Shown here: one piece after another, positions 25,037 through 33,304 of the stretch
How the letters are laid out: every line of letters starts with the position of its first letter
Position numbering within the stretch: the first letter of the stretch is position 1
Source: Prochlorococcus sp. AG-388-D03
Lineage (GTDB): Bacteria; Cyanobacteriota; Cyanobacteriia; PCC-6307; Cyanobiaceae
Direction of reading: 5' to 3'
Length of the DNA: 64,000 nt
Assembly: GCA_003279875.1 (NCBI GenBank)
Contig: QCGN01000003.1
Location: 1 to 64,000 of the forward strand
Made by a program: the position numbers and the translations under genes
The notes under the pieces: model-generated
The model's input: only the letters and a program-made list of their open reading frames with translations
Database searches by the model: none
Told to the model about the DNA's origin: nothing

Positions 25037-25129
25037 AAATCTTCCTCAAATAAAAATTAAATTTAACTTAAGATGGATCTATTAAAAATCAATCCATAAA
25101 ATTTACAATTTCATGTAAAAAAAGTAAAT

Positions 25130-25279
25130 TTAGTCGCAATATAAAAGACATTCTTTTTTAGAGGGATGATCTTTGCATTCTTCTTCCCAATAATCTTTAA
25201 TAGGGACATTTGATTTTAAATCATCTCCTAATTGATTTGTTTTTTTTTGATGAATGTTGAAAGTGTCATTTAATGCCAT
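25130..25279 (-). CDS. Small Cys-containing protein (49 residues)
   Basis: Encodes MALNDTFNIHQKKTNQLGDD, then KDYWEEECKDHPSKKECLLY and a final CD. Three cysteines lie in the last 15 residues (ECKDH, KECLLYC), which could bind metal or form a disulphide. The pattern is plausible for a real gene. Function unknown. Confidence 0.55.
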   Translation of the reverse strand: MALNDTFNIHQKKTNQLGDDLKSNVPIKDYWEEECKDHPSKKECLLYCD

Positions 25280-25493
25280 GATTAATACCTTTTTAATAAT
25301 GAAATTATGTAAGTTCTTCTGATTTTTTATTTCAGAAGAGAAATGCTAAATTGCATAGAATAAACTTGGCTATCATTTAGTTTTCTTGATTTAGTCCTAG
25401 GTAATAAAAAAAAGAATTAACTAAAGAAGTTATTATATTTTTTGATTAAATGTGTTTTATGGATTTCCATAAGACATAATTTAATCTTCTTTT

Positions 25494-25595
25494 TTAATAC
25501 TGTTGTTTGTACCCTTTCTTTGTTTGAGTAAGTCTAGCTCCAAGATATGTTAATAAAATCAGCCAGAATAGAATCTCCAATCCGAGGTTGGTCAT
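25494..25595 (-). CDS. Small membrane protein, MTNLGLE family (33 residues)
   Basis: Encodes MTNLGLEILFWLILLTYLGA, then RLTQTKKGYKQQY. TTGGAGGG lies just upstream of the ATG. It is a paralogue of the gene at 11,467 (MTNLGLELLILTVLLIYFG, YKQYEKAF), sharing the N-terminus, the single helix and a basic YKQ tail. The family therefore exists both inside and outside the duplicated module. Function unknown. Confidence 0.65.
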   Translation of the reverse strand: MTNLGLEILFWLILLTYLGARLTQTKKGYKQQY

Positions 25596-25966
25596 CTGAT
25601 TTCCCTCCAATTATTTGCTTAAATTTTAATATGCTTTTTATTATTCCGATAGAGTTTTTATACTGATTAAAAAATAATTTAATTTGATAGTGATTTATCA
25701 ATAAATAAGTTCATCCTATTTATATCCCGACTCATGAATTCCCATAGTAAAGGGATTTACATTTTTGAAAGTATTATGAATCTATTATTTACTTATTACT
25801 CATTAAAGCAAAAATTAAACGAGTTAAAAGGCCATGTAAAGCTATAATTATAGAAACCAAAATGGGGAGTTTATAAACTATAAATATTTAGTTTTTTGAA
25901 AAAAGACATAAAGAAAAAAATAAAATTTAAATAAAATTTGCTTTTCTTATATTTAGCATAATCTTT
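25596..25966. other. Intergenic, no feature seen
   Basis: AT-rich sequence without a credible frame or hairpin. It contains the promoter of the gene starting at 25595. Confidence 0.4.
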
Positions 25967-26080
25967 TCATATCCCGTTTTCATCATCACCAAAAGGGTTA
26001 TATCTAATATCCCAAATTAGAACAACTGCAGTTGATAAAATTAGTAAAGCAAAAACTACTTGTGCTGGAGGATAAATCAT
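25967..26080 (-). CDS. Single-helix micro-protein (37 residues)
   Basis: Encodes MIYPPAQVVFALLILSTAVV, then LIWDIRYNPFGDDENGI. One helix and an acidic C-terminus. The hairpin at 26,141 lies upstream of its start, so it may be transcribed from the short gap between. Function unknown. Confidence 0.5.
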   Translation of the reverse strand: MIYPPAQVVFALLILSTAVVLIWDIRYNPFGDDENGI

Positions 26081-26140
26081 ATTATCGATTCGTCAGGTAC
26101 TCAATAAAGCTTGAGAAGATAAGAAGCTTAAAAATAATAA

Positions 26141-26166
26141 AAAATCTCACAATTCGATGAGATTTT
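26141..26166 (-). terminator. Orphan hairpin terminator
   Basis: AAAATCTCA/TGAGATTTT with an 8-base loop; on the minus strand it is followed by TTATTATTTTT. No protein gene ends between it and the stronger terminator at 26,317. It may end a short RNA made from about 26,170-26,310, or act in the leader of the micro-gene at 25,967. Confidence 0.5.
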
Positions 26167-26316
26167 AGGCCATAAGCTAACTTTATATTGATGGGTTCAA
26201 TATTTCTCATAAAGTAATCTGTACGAGTAACTTTAATAATAAAAAAATAAAATTTATTTTTAGGTAGTTCACTATTCCTGATTTTAAGTGACTATAGATA
26301 GCTTAATTAAGATGTT

Positions 26317-26351
26317 AAAAAACCGGGCTGTTTTAAACAGTCCGGTTTTTT
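26317..26351. terminator. Strong bidirectional terminator next to hli pair
   Basis: AAAAAACCGG-GCTG-TTTTAAA-CAG-TCCGGTTTTTT. It has T-runs on both strands and lies 24 bases past the stop of the minus-strand hli pair, which it most likely ends. Confidence 0.85.
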
Positions 26352-26374
26352 GTATAAGAAATAATTGAAGCTGT

Positions 26375-26515
26375 TTAAATGAAACCAGGAATAATTTGAC
26401 CTGTTGTTAGGTAAGCTCCAACTAAAGCAACAAAACCCATCATTGCGAATCTGCCATTTAGCTTCTCCGCTACGATCTTTTCTTTTTCTACAACCTTTGA
26501 TTCCTTATTATTCAT
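26375..26515 (-). CDS. hli: High-light-inducible protein (HLIP), second of pair
   Basis: The start is taken at the ATG complementary to 26,513-26,515 (MNNKESKVVEKEKIVAEKLN), giving 46 residues. The helix is AEKLNGRFAMMGFVALVGAY and the end TTGQIIPGFI. The start overlaps the stop of the upstream hli by one base (TAATG), so the two are translationally coupled. A longer frame reading through from upstream is an artefact of the neighbouring hli sequence. Confidence 0.92.
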   Translation of the reverse strand: MNNKESKVVEKEKIVAEKLNGRFAMMGFVALVGAYLTTGQIIPGFI

Positions 26516-26622
26516 TAGAACCAACCTGGAATGATTTGACCAGTTGTTACATAAGCACCTACAGCTGCTACGAAACCTAACATTGCTGCCCAACCATTAA
26601 AACGTTCTGCTTCAGGAGTCAT
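26515..26622 (-). CDS. hli: High-light-inducible protein (HLIP), first of pair
   Basis: A minimal 35-residue HLIP: MTPEAERFNGWAAMLGFVAA, then VGAYVTTGQIIPGWF. It has almost nothing except the pigment-binding helix with the E-x-x-N-G motif. It is the first gene of a two-gene transcript with the hli at 26,375, ending at the terminator at 26,317. Tandem short hli genes such as these are characteristic of high-light Prochlorococcus. Confidence 0.92.
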   Translation of the reverse strand: MTPEAERFNGWAAMLGFVAAVGAYVTTGQIIPGWF

Positions 26623-26860
26623 TTTTTTTAAAGTAATTTATATAAATAAATATAACACATATATTTAATTATGTAAAGAAAATACTCTAATAACATGCAA
26701 TTAAATATAGCTCTCGACATATATGTAGCGGAAATGTAACATTTCTATTTCTCATCTTTTATACCAAAGTGTAATAGTATTATTAATTTTGTTCTTAGAA
26801 AAGTTGACCTTATACGAAAAAAAAGGCTAATAGTAATAGCACAAATATATTATTTAGGTG

Positions 26861-27150
26861 ATGTCTAAAAAATAACTACAGTCCCCTCCTTATTTGAGAG
26901 ATATTATAAAAACAAGGAAGAATGGGTTTATATTGAAGATCCAACTTACTAAAGATCGATTTGTAGTCATTTTTGTATGACTTGTTCAAAATTTGATTAT
27001 TAAAGCCAAGCTAGTTGCGGTTTATTACTTTGTTGCAACTGGCATCAAAAACTTATTTGGTATGGTCAACATTTAACTCATTCATGTGAGCTTTATCAAA
27101 AAAACTTTGATATTAATAAAAAACTAAATGAACCATTTCTAGCAGCATAA
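26861..27150 (+). pseudogene. Decayed Cys/His-rich (zinc-ribbon-like) gene
   Basis: One frame reads LFERYYKNKEEWVYIEDPTY, stop, RSICSHFCMTCSKFDY, stop, SQASCGLLLCCNWHQKLIW, then YGQHLTHSCELYQKNF and a final stop. The Cys/His spacing (C-x-H-x-C-x-x-C ... C ... CC-x-x-WH ... H ... C) matches a small metal-binding family found in picocyanobacteria. Both internal stops are TAA where a Lys codon would be expected. The ATG at 26861 is in another frame. It is a disabled gene with a largely intact C-terminal domain. Confidence 0.6.
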
Positions 27151-27273
27151 TAAAAATAGATTAATTTAAAAAGGAAATTGCTAATGGATATAGGAAAGTT
27201 TAAGTTGATGATTCTTCAAATTATTAGCAGAATTTTAATTGTGTAGTAATTCATCTTGAAGATTAATATATTT

Positions 27274-27375
27274 ATGAATCATAAAGAATTAGTTAATCAA
27301 TTCTGTTCAAATATATTTAACGAAAGTGGAAAAATAGAAAGTCTTAAATCATGGCATGGAATAAAAATTATCTAG
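27274..27375 (+). CDS. Possible micro-protein (33 residues)
   Basis: Encodes MNHKELVNQFCSNIFNESGK, then IESLKSWHGIKII. Soluble and helical with an ordinary codon mix. No ribosome-binding site or family; it may be a relic. Confidence 0.35.
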   Translation: MNHKELVNQFCSNIFNESGKIESLKSWHGIKII

Positions 27376-27531
27376 AAAAAATGTATAATCTATAAATTAA
27401 GTAAACGCTTAAAAAAGAATTAATCATTCTTCTGATTGATATCTAAAAATAGTTTTAATTTGGCCTTTGTCCCATAGAGAAATTTTTATTAGCTATTTAT
27501 TAACCTAGATAAGGATTTAGATTTTCCAACA

Positions 27532-27657
27532 TTATCCATCTAATCTATCAGCATAATCTCTAAATATCTCGGCCATTTTGTATGCTGGAATTTCTTCTTG
27601 AAATTCTCTACATAATTCAAAAAATTTATCCAAAAATTCTTTTGTTGGAGAAGACAT
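27532..27657 (-). CDS. Small helical protein (41 residues)
   Basis: Encodes MSSPTKEFLDKFFELCREFQ, then EEIPAYKMAEIFRDYADRLD and Gly. Two amphipathic helices with balanced charges, good evidence of coding. Function unknown. The gene at 27,713 lies 55 bases upstream on the same strand and may be co-transcribed. Confidence 0.6.
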   Translation of the reverse strand: MSSPTKEFLDKFFELCREFQEEIPAYKMAEIFRDYADRLDG

Positions 27658-27712
27658 AAAGAAAGATACCTATTGCTAATAAGTTTAGATTAAAAATTAA
27701 TCAAAGTCTATA

Positions 27713-27847
27713 TTATAACTTAGACTTTTCATCAAACTTAGTTTGTAGTTTTGCCGCTTTATGCAACAAACCTACAGCTTCCTTTCTTCCAGTTGCAATT
27801 GCGGCTTGATGCAATAAATCTGCATATTTTTTATTAAGTTTTTTCAT
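27713..27847 (-). CDS. Small basic helical protein (44 residues)
   Basis: Encodes MKKLNKKYADLLHQAAIATG, then RKEAVGLLHKAAKLQTKFDE and a basic end. It contains two LLHQAA/LLHKAA repeats about 20 residues apart, suggesting a helical hairpin from an internal duplication. Function unknown. Confidence 0.6.
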   Translation of the reverse strand: MKKLNKKYADLLHQAAIATGRKEAVGLLHKAAKLQTKFDEKSKL

Positions 27848-28231
27848 TGGATTGTTTAGTTATTAATTCAGGTTTGATAAGGAATTGAGTTTTTCTGCTT
27901 AATCAATTAAGTTAATCAACTCTGCTAATTTATTTTAAAAATTTGACTATTGCTAATTAGATAACTCAGCTCAGTCAATATTAATTACTTTTATCTCTAC
28001 CTGAGAATACTTTAATATTACCATAAATCCATCTATAACTGTGATTTAAGTTGGCTTTATAATTTATAAGAAAAAACTTGGTAGATTTATGGGATTTGAT
28101 TTTTGGTGGAAGGCAAGCTTTTTCATTTTTTTTTGTAATCAAATTTGACCAATTTATTATTTATTAAATAATTATGAGCTACTAATTTATTAAGATAACT
28201 ATCCTCATTTAATAAGAATTTTAAGTACTAT
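27848..28231. other. Intergenic, possible small-RNA region
   Basis: No convincing protein gene; a 19-codon frame (MGFDFWWKASFFIFF) near 28,091 is the best. If the hairpin at 28,237 ends an RNA, its promoter should lie here. Confidence 0.35.
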
Positions 28232-28236
28232 TAATA

Positions 28237-28275
28237 AAAGAGTCAGCTAGTAGGGATACAGGCTGACTCTTTTTA
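28237..28275 (+). ncRNA. Hairpin element 2 with GTAGGGATACA loop
   Basis: AAAGAGTCAGC pairs with GCTGACTCTTT around TAGTAGGGATACAG, followed by a T-run. The loop matches element 1 at 23,540 (minus strand). Between the two, two stem positions change together (TT/AA in one, CA/TG in the other). It is a good terminator by form, but the conserved loop suggests more than termination. Confidence 0.6.
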
Positions 28276-28649
28276 ATTTAATAGAAGATAAAAAGAGTTT
28301 TTACTGAAGATTTTTAGATCATGGACATTGGGAGAAAGTAATTATTTTTATTTAGGTTATTTCTTCGTTTAATTTAATTTCTTAAATAAAAATAGTTTTT
28401 AGAAATTCAATAATAATTACAAGACTTTTTAAATCTATACCTATTAAATTAGTCTTATTTCCTTAATAACTTAATTTGGGAGTGATTTATGCAGAATCAA
28501 ACATATCTACAAATATTTTTTAAAATGCCTCAAAAATTAATATAATATCAGTTTAATATTTAACTAAATCTATATTTTTTAAAAACTCTGAAAAATACCC
28601 TTTTTATTTAACCAAATAATTGCTATTAATAAATTAAATAAAAAAAGTT
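28276..28649. other. Intergenic, no feature seen
   Basis: Very AT-rich with only an 18-codon frame. It includes the promoter of the gene at 28650. Confidence 0.4.
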
Positions 28650-28814
28650 ATGTCATTTACAACTTATTATATGCATTTGATATTTTCTATTATTCCTTCT
28701 TTCCTAAGTTCTGATTTGATCCTTTATTTTTTACCAGCGCTAACAGTTTTAATTTTATTATTTAGCTTCAAAATAATGTTTTTTAAAGCTCCAAAATTGA
28801 GAGGAGCTAAATAA
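28650..28814 (+). CDS. Small membrane protein (54 residues)
   Basis: Encodes MSFTTYYMHLIFSIIPSFLS, then DLILYFLPALTVLILLFSF and a basic tail APKLRGAK. Two hydrophobic stretches. It ends eight bases before the DUF938 methyltransferase start, so the two are probably co-transcribed. Function unknown. Confidence 0.55.
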   Translation: MSFTTYYMHLIFSIIPSFLSSDLILYFLPALTVLILLFSFKIMFFKAPKLRGAK

Positions 28815-28822
28815 AAGCTATC

Positions 28823-29458
28823 TTGGATAATAGACTTTTTTTTTCCGCGACTGAGAGAAATAGAGAATCTATAGGAGAGGTATTATCAAGAATTCTTTTA
28901 AAAAGAGGTTCTGTTCTTGAAATTGGCAGCGGTAGTGGAGAGCATGGAGTTGCATTTCAAAAACGATTTCCAGAAATTACATGGCAATCAAGTGATCCTG
29001 AATTAATTCATAGAAATAGTATTTGTTCTTGGATTGATTATGAAGATTTAAATTTTAAAATGCCTCAACCCTTAGATATTGACGTGGAGAAAACTCCTTG
29101 GGAAATTACATCCGACTTAAAACTATCACTTCAAGCGATTATATCTATTAATATGATCCATACAGCTTCTTGGAACTGCACAAAGTCACTATTTAGAGAG
29201 TCTGGGAAATTATTAAAAAATGGAAAAATTTTGATGTTGTATGGGCCATTTAAAATTGCCAATCATCACATAAGTCTAAGCAATGATTTATTTGATAGTT
29301 CATTAAAAATGCGAAATAGATTATGGGGTGTTAGAGATTTAGGAGAAGTTAATGTAGAAGCTAGAAAGTATGGTTTTATTAAAGATGAGGTTATTAGTAT
29401 GCCAGCTAATAACTTATCGGTAATTTATAGAAAAGTTTCTTTAGAGGAACTGGTATAA
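28823..29458 (+). CDS. DUF938 family SAM-dependent methyltransferase-like protein
   Basis: A 211-residue Rossmann-fold protein. The SAM-binding motif I is VLEIGSGSGEHGVAFQKRFP (about residue 32). The N-terminus RLFFSATERNRESIGEVLSR and the C-terminal MPANNLSVIYRK match DUF938, a family with bacterial and eukaryotic members and no settled substrate. The start is TTG at 28823. It lies eight bases after a small membrane protein gene. Confidence 0.8.
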   Translation: MDNRLFFSATERNRESIGEVLSRILLKRGSVLEIGSGSGEHGVAFQKRFPEITWQSSDPELIHRNSICSWIDYEDLNFKMPQPLDIDVEKTPWEITSDLKLSLQAIISINMIHTASWNCTKSLFRESGKLLKNGKILMLYGPFKIANHHISLSNDLFDSSLKMRNRLWGVRDLGEVNVEARKYGFIKDEVISMPANNLSVIYRKVSLEELV

Positions 29459-29603
29459 ATAATTTATTCTGTAAAATAAAAAAATTACAAATTTAAAAAT
29501 TAAATATTCTTACTTTTAGTATTACTTAATTATTTTTAAACATAATAAGTAATTTGAAAGTGAATTTATTCATTTCGGCTCTTTCAAAATCTTTTTAAAG
29601 CAT

Positions 29604-29765
29604 TTATCCTGATAACTTTCTGCTCCACTCCTTATGTTTCTCATCTAAATCAGATACTTTATCTCCTAAACTTAATTGCTTTTCTAATAATTCCACTTTA
29701 GTAAGTGTTACTTCCTCAGAGTAAAACTTGATTGGTTGCTTACCATGTAAGTTGTCTCCACTCAT
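29604..29765 (-). CDS. Small protein with KVSDLDEKHKEW motif (53 residues)
   Basis: Encodes MSGDNLHGKQPIKFYSEEVT, then a helical segment and KVSDLDEKHKEWSRKLSG. It is a paralogue of the gene at 15,703, with the same FYS segment and DLDEKHKxW end. It is soluble and charged. Function unknown. The clear ATG here supports a short form for the paralogue too. Confidence 0.65.
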   Translation of the reverse strand: MSGDNLHGKQPIKFYSEEVTLTKVELLEKQLSLGDKVSDLDEKHKEWSRKLSG

Positions 29766-29897
29766 AAATAATAAAAATTACGCTATCAATTTAAGTATTT
29801 AAGATAAAAAGTATGTAATTTCTGATTCTTTTATATTATTTTCAGATTTGCGTAAATTAATGTGATATTAAGTTAGTTATTAATAGTTAATTTTGAG

Positions 29898-31058
29898 TTA
29901 TTTTTTGTAAGAGGATTGCCAAATATACTTACCTTCATTGATATCTGATTTAACAGCTATGCAATTACAAGCTATATTCCATAGAGCTTTATGTATTGGG
30001 TCTGGATTGAAAAGGTAGGCTTTACTAAATGTTTTTTTTATTGCAAGAGTAGCTTTCTTTGCGTGATAGTGAGGAATAGTTGGACATACATGATGAACTA
30101 CATGACTTGAACCAATGTGATGATGAAGAATATTAATGACTTTCCCATAGGGCCTATCTATGGAAAGGAAAGCACCTCTCATAAAAGAAAACTCTGAATT
30201 AGATAGGTGTGGTACGTCTGAATCTGTATGGTGAAGCCAAGTATATAGGACTAACCAACAATTAACTACTAATAAAGGTCCGAAATACATTCCTATTACA
30301 GGAAATATCCCATAATTAATTATTAAAATAATTAGTCCAATTATCACTATACCTACGCCGATATCTGAAATCCAAACTTTCTTAGCCCAGAAAGCAGGCC
30401 ACAATGTCTTAGAGAAAGGTTTTCTTGGCCAAAAATGATTGGAGGTGCCATATTTGAGTCCTCCTGTACTTCCAGTTAATAAATAAGCAGGCCAACCAAA
30501 AATAAGATGTAATACAAGTTGAAGAATTCCATACTTAGTTTTTCCTAATGAACTTGAGAAAGCTAGTTCCTTTTCACCTCCAATTTTTTCGCTAATTCCA
30601 TTTCCATCAATAACTATGGGCACGTGAGTTTCTCCATTAGTTATATGATTGGTAAAACGATGATGAACGGCATGAGAGCGCTGCCAAGAGAAATATGGAA
30701 CTAATAATAATGAATGCAATAAATAACCAGTAATCGTTTCCAAAATTCTATTTTTCGAGAAAGCTCCATGACCACATTCGTGAGCGATAACCCAAAACCC
30801 CATCGCAGTTGTTCCTGATAAAAATGCATAAAGAATCCAAATAGGGATCATTCTTTGTGTGAAAGGAATTGCTAATCCTATAGCTATAACAATTGCTTGA
30901 ATAATGATTGATTGTAAAAGATAGCCTAATGAAGTTATGGTTTGAGAATTAAAGCAGTGTTCAGGAATAACACTTTTAAACTCTTTCATGCTTGGGATAT
31001 CAATGGTCTTTATCGCAAGAGCTTGACCTTTAAGGCCAGAAAAATTAATATTACTCAA
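29898..31058 (-). CDS. desA: Membrane fatty-acid desaturase, delta-12 (DesA) type
   Basis: A 386-residue di-iron membrane desaturase that introduces a double bond into glycerolipid acyl chains, usually at delta-12 in this subfamily. The three His boxes are HECGH (about residue 94), HAVHH (about 129) and HVVHH (about 321), with four membrane helices between them. SWQRSHAVHHRFTNH and SSHVVHHVCPTIPHYHAKKA are characteristic of plant/cyanobacterial delta-12 enzymes. Length is normal. Electrons would come from ferredoxin (a petF gene lies at 60,988). A second, more distant desaturase lies at 35,667. The delta-12 regiospecificity is inferred from family likeness. Confidence 0.82.
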   Translation of the reverse strand: MSNINFSGLKGQALAIKTIDIPSMKEFKSVIPEHCFNSQTITSLGYLLQSIIIQAIVIAIGLAIPFTQRMIPIWILYAFLSGTTAMGFWVIAHECGHGAFSKNRILETITGYLLHSLLLVPYFSWQRSHAVHHRFTNHITNGETHVPIVIDGNGISEKIGGEKELAFSSSLGKTKYGILQLVLHLIFGWPAYLLTGSTGGLKYGTSNHFWPRKPFSKTLWPAFWAKKVWISDIGVGIVIIGLIILIINYGIFPVIGMYFGPLLVVNCWLVLYTWLHHTDSDVPHLSNSEFSFMRGAFLSIDRPYGKVINILHHHIGSSHVVHHVCPTIPHYHAKKATLAIKKTFSKAYLFNPDPIHKALWNIACNCIAVKSDINEGKYIWQSSYKK

Positions 31059-31251
31059 ATTATTTTGGTTTGGGATGTGGTTTTAAATAAATTTAAATTT
31101 ACATAATTTATTATCCATCAAAGAATCTTTTTATGAAAGTAATTGTGTAGTTCATTTTGTACAAATAGTATTAATTAGTTTAAATTTTCCAGGATTAATA
31201 AAGAAAGGTCAATTTTTGAAAAAGTTACAAAAATTTTCGTGAAATTATAAA

Positions 31252-31392
31252 TCAAGAAAAATTATTTATAGCTATCAACAAAACTAAATATAAAAAAAGA
31301 GTGGATGTAACTGCTAAGGCAGAAATAGGCAAAGTTAGACCAGTATTGAGCCATCTTAAAAATCTAATTCTCCTGTTGATGGCTTTGTCCAT
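31252..31392 (-). CDS. Small membrane protein (46 residues)
   Basis: Encodes MDKAINRRIRFLRWLNTGLT, then LPISALAVTSTLFLYLVLLI and a short end. Basic N-terminus and one long helix. It lies in the 435-base gap between desA and the SRAP gene. Function unknown. Confidence 0.55.
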   Translation of the reverse strand: MDKAINRRIRFLRWLNTGLTLPISALAVTSTLFLYLVLLIAINNFS

Positions 31393-31493
31393 CAATTTTT
31401 AACAGATCTAATTTAAAGGTATTGGAGGCTTTAAGTTACTTTAAATAAAATTAATAAATTTCAATAATAGAAATTATGATAAAAAATTTTTAG

Positions 31494-32132
31494 TTAAAAT
31501 AAATTCATTTGTTCCGTGGGTTTTTTATTGATTTCTTCTTTTACCCATCCCACAGATGACCATCCCATCATAATGGGTAGTAAACCTTTCAATTCGCCAG
31601 CATCTTTAACCTGCTCAGTCCATTCATTTTCGTATCCAGAGGGCACAATAACTGGCATACGATGATGTATCGGCTTAATTAAATCATTTGGTTTAGTTGT
31701 TAAAATACAGCAACTTTCTAATTCTGCTCCATCAGATGAAGACCATTTACTCCAAATCCCTCCTAACCAAAAAGTCTCATAATTCTTTTTCCTAATACGA
31801 TATTTTTTTTCAAAAAAACCACTTGCTGGTAATAAGCATCTCTTATGTTTCCAACTTCCACTAAATAATTTTTTCTCCTCAACAGTTTCTGACCTCGCAT
31901 TAAATGGTCTTGGTCTTCCCTTTTTAAATGGGTCTATAGCCCAAGGAGATATGAATCCCCATGACATAAAAGTAGTCTGAATTCTTCCTTCATTCTTGAT
32001 TACAAGCACTGGATCAGTAGGCCTAATTAGATTTTGAGTCTCGTATTTTGTATCAAGCCCTCTTGGATAGTCTTGTTTTAAAACCTTTGGTAACTTATCA
32101 AATTTAGTTCTTAGTTCAAATCTTCCGCACAT
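31494..32132 (-). CDS. SRAP-domain protein (YedK/HMCES-like abasic-site protein)
   Basis: A 212-residue protein predicted to bind abasic sites in single-stranded DNA through its N-terminal Cys. It starts MCGRFELR, so Cys2 becomes the reactive N-terminus after Met removal. The other active-site blocks are RPFNARSETV (Asn near 75), CLLPASGFFEK (Glu near 108) and PIHHRMPVIVP (His near 159). The set is complete and length is typical. It protects replication forks during DNA damage. Its neighbour on the same strand is a HAD phosphatase 56 bases upstream. Confidence 0.9.
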   Translation of the reverse strand: MCGRFELRTKFDKLPKVLKQDYPRGLDTKYETQNLIRPTDPVLVIKNEGRIQTTFMSWGFISPWAIDPFKKGRPRPFNARSETVEEKKLFSGSWKHKRCLLPASGFFEKKYRIRKKNYETFWLGGIWSKWSSSDGAELESCCILTTKPNDLIKPIHHRMPVIVPSGYENEWTEQVKDAGELKGLLPIMMGWSSVGWVKEEINKKPTEQMNLF

Positions 32133-32188
32133 ATAATTAAGTATTAGTGTTTGAGTCTGTAAATTTTTAGAAAATTAATTTGATTATT

Positions 32189-32866
32189 TTAAAATCCTTT
32201 ATATAACTTTAAATAATAAATGATTTCTGATAACTCATTTATTTTTTGAATTTTGTCTTGATTAAATTCATTTATTAATTTATTAAGTATCTCAATATCT
32301 TTGGAAAAAAAAAGTAAATTGCATTCTGCTGTTAATGCAGATACAGATCCTGCATATGAGTCTTCTATGACCCACGTTTTGTTTGGATTTACATCTAATA
32401 TTTTTAATGCTCGCAGATAGGGATCAGGAGATGGTTTACCAGCAGAAATAAATTTATCATCTCCAAGAATCTTTGTCTCGAATAAATTTAACCAGGGATT
32501 TACAGAACATTTAATTCTAAAACTCTCATCACTGCTGCTTGTTACTAAAGCAATAGGTAATTTTGTATTTATACAAAACTTGATTAAATCCATGGCTCCT
32601 TTAAAAGGCTTTGCTTTTGTGAGTTGCTTATCTACTTTTAACTTTTGAGTAATAAGTAATTCTTCAATTGAGTTTTCTTTATGTATCCATTCATGTACTT
32701 TCCTAGCGCAATCTATTCTTCTCATTCCCTTTAATTCTAATAATTGGTCACTTGATAAATGTTGATTATATTCTATTGCCGTTTCACTCCATGCATTAGC
32801 TAGTAATGGCTCTGTATCTAACAGAACTCCATCCAAGTCAAATAGAATTGCTGCTGGGAATTCCAT
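32189..32866 (-). CDS. HAD-superfamily hydrolase (CbbY/phosphoglucomutase-like)
   Basis: A 225-residue phosphatase or phosphomutase. Motif I is ILFDLDGVLLDTEP with Asp10 as nucleophile and Asp12 as acid/base. Motif II is ALVTSSSDES, the Lys region is AGKPSPDPYLRAL, and motif IV is WVIEDSYAGSVSAL. A helical cap follows motif I, as in subfamily I enzymes (CbbY, beta-phosphoglucomutase, phosphoglycolate phosphatase). The substrate cannot be told from sequence. Confidence 0.85.
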   Translation of the reverse strand: MEFPAAILFDLDGVLLDTEPLLANAWSETAIEYNQHLSSDQLLELKGMRRIDCARKVHEWIHKENSIEELLITQKLKVDKQLTKAKPFKGAMDLIKFCINTKLPIALVTSSSDESFRIKCSVNPWLNLFETKILGDDKFISAGKPSPDPYLRALKILDVNPNKTWVIEDSYAGSVSALTAECNLLFFSKDIEILNKLINEFNQDKIQKINELSEIIYYLKLYKGF

Positions 32867-32978
32867 ATTAATAAAAATATTTTCAGTAAACTTTTATTTA
32901 ATATAGTCCTAATTTTTATCTCAGTATTTAATTAATTTTTGACTTCAAAGAAAAATCTTTTTTAAATTGGGATTAAGT

Positions 32979-33110
32979 TTATAAACCGCGAACATATCTT
33001 TTTTGGGAAATTGATTGCTTTCTTGGCTTTACTAAAATTGGTAAAATAATTACTCCTACTGTAAAGACACATATTGGAGCAACAACCATGAGTATAGATT
33101 CTAAAGACAT
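32979..33110 (-). CDS. Single-helix micro-protein (43 residues)
   Basis: Encodes MSLESILMVVAPICVFTVGV, then IILPILVKPRKQSISQKRYV and a final RGL. One helix and a basic tail. The layout resembles the micro-gene at 23,226. Function unknown. Confidence 0.55.
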   Translation of the reverse strand: MSLESILMVVAPICVFTVGVIILPILVKPRKQSISQKRYVRGL

Positions 33111-33304
33111 TAGTTAATTTGAAAATTAACTAACAAATAGCAGTAATTATTTTGTTAGTCATGCGTATTTATATCTAATAAGGCAATATCTTTACAACTT
33201 TATATATTGTTAAGCAAAAACGAAATAAAGATTAAATATAAGAACTTTTGAAGATTTACATCCTAAATAAAACCTAACAAATTTTATATCAAGGGAGGAT
33301 TGTA

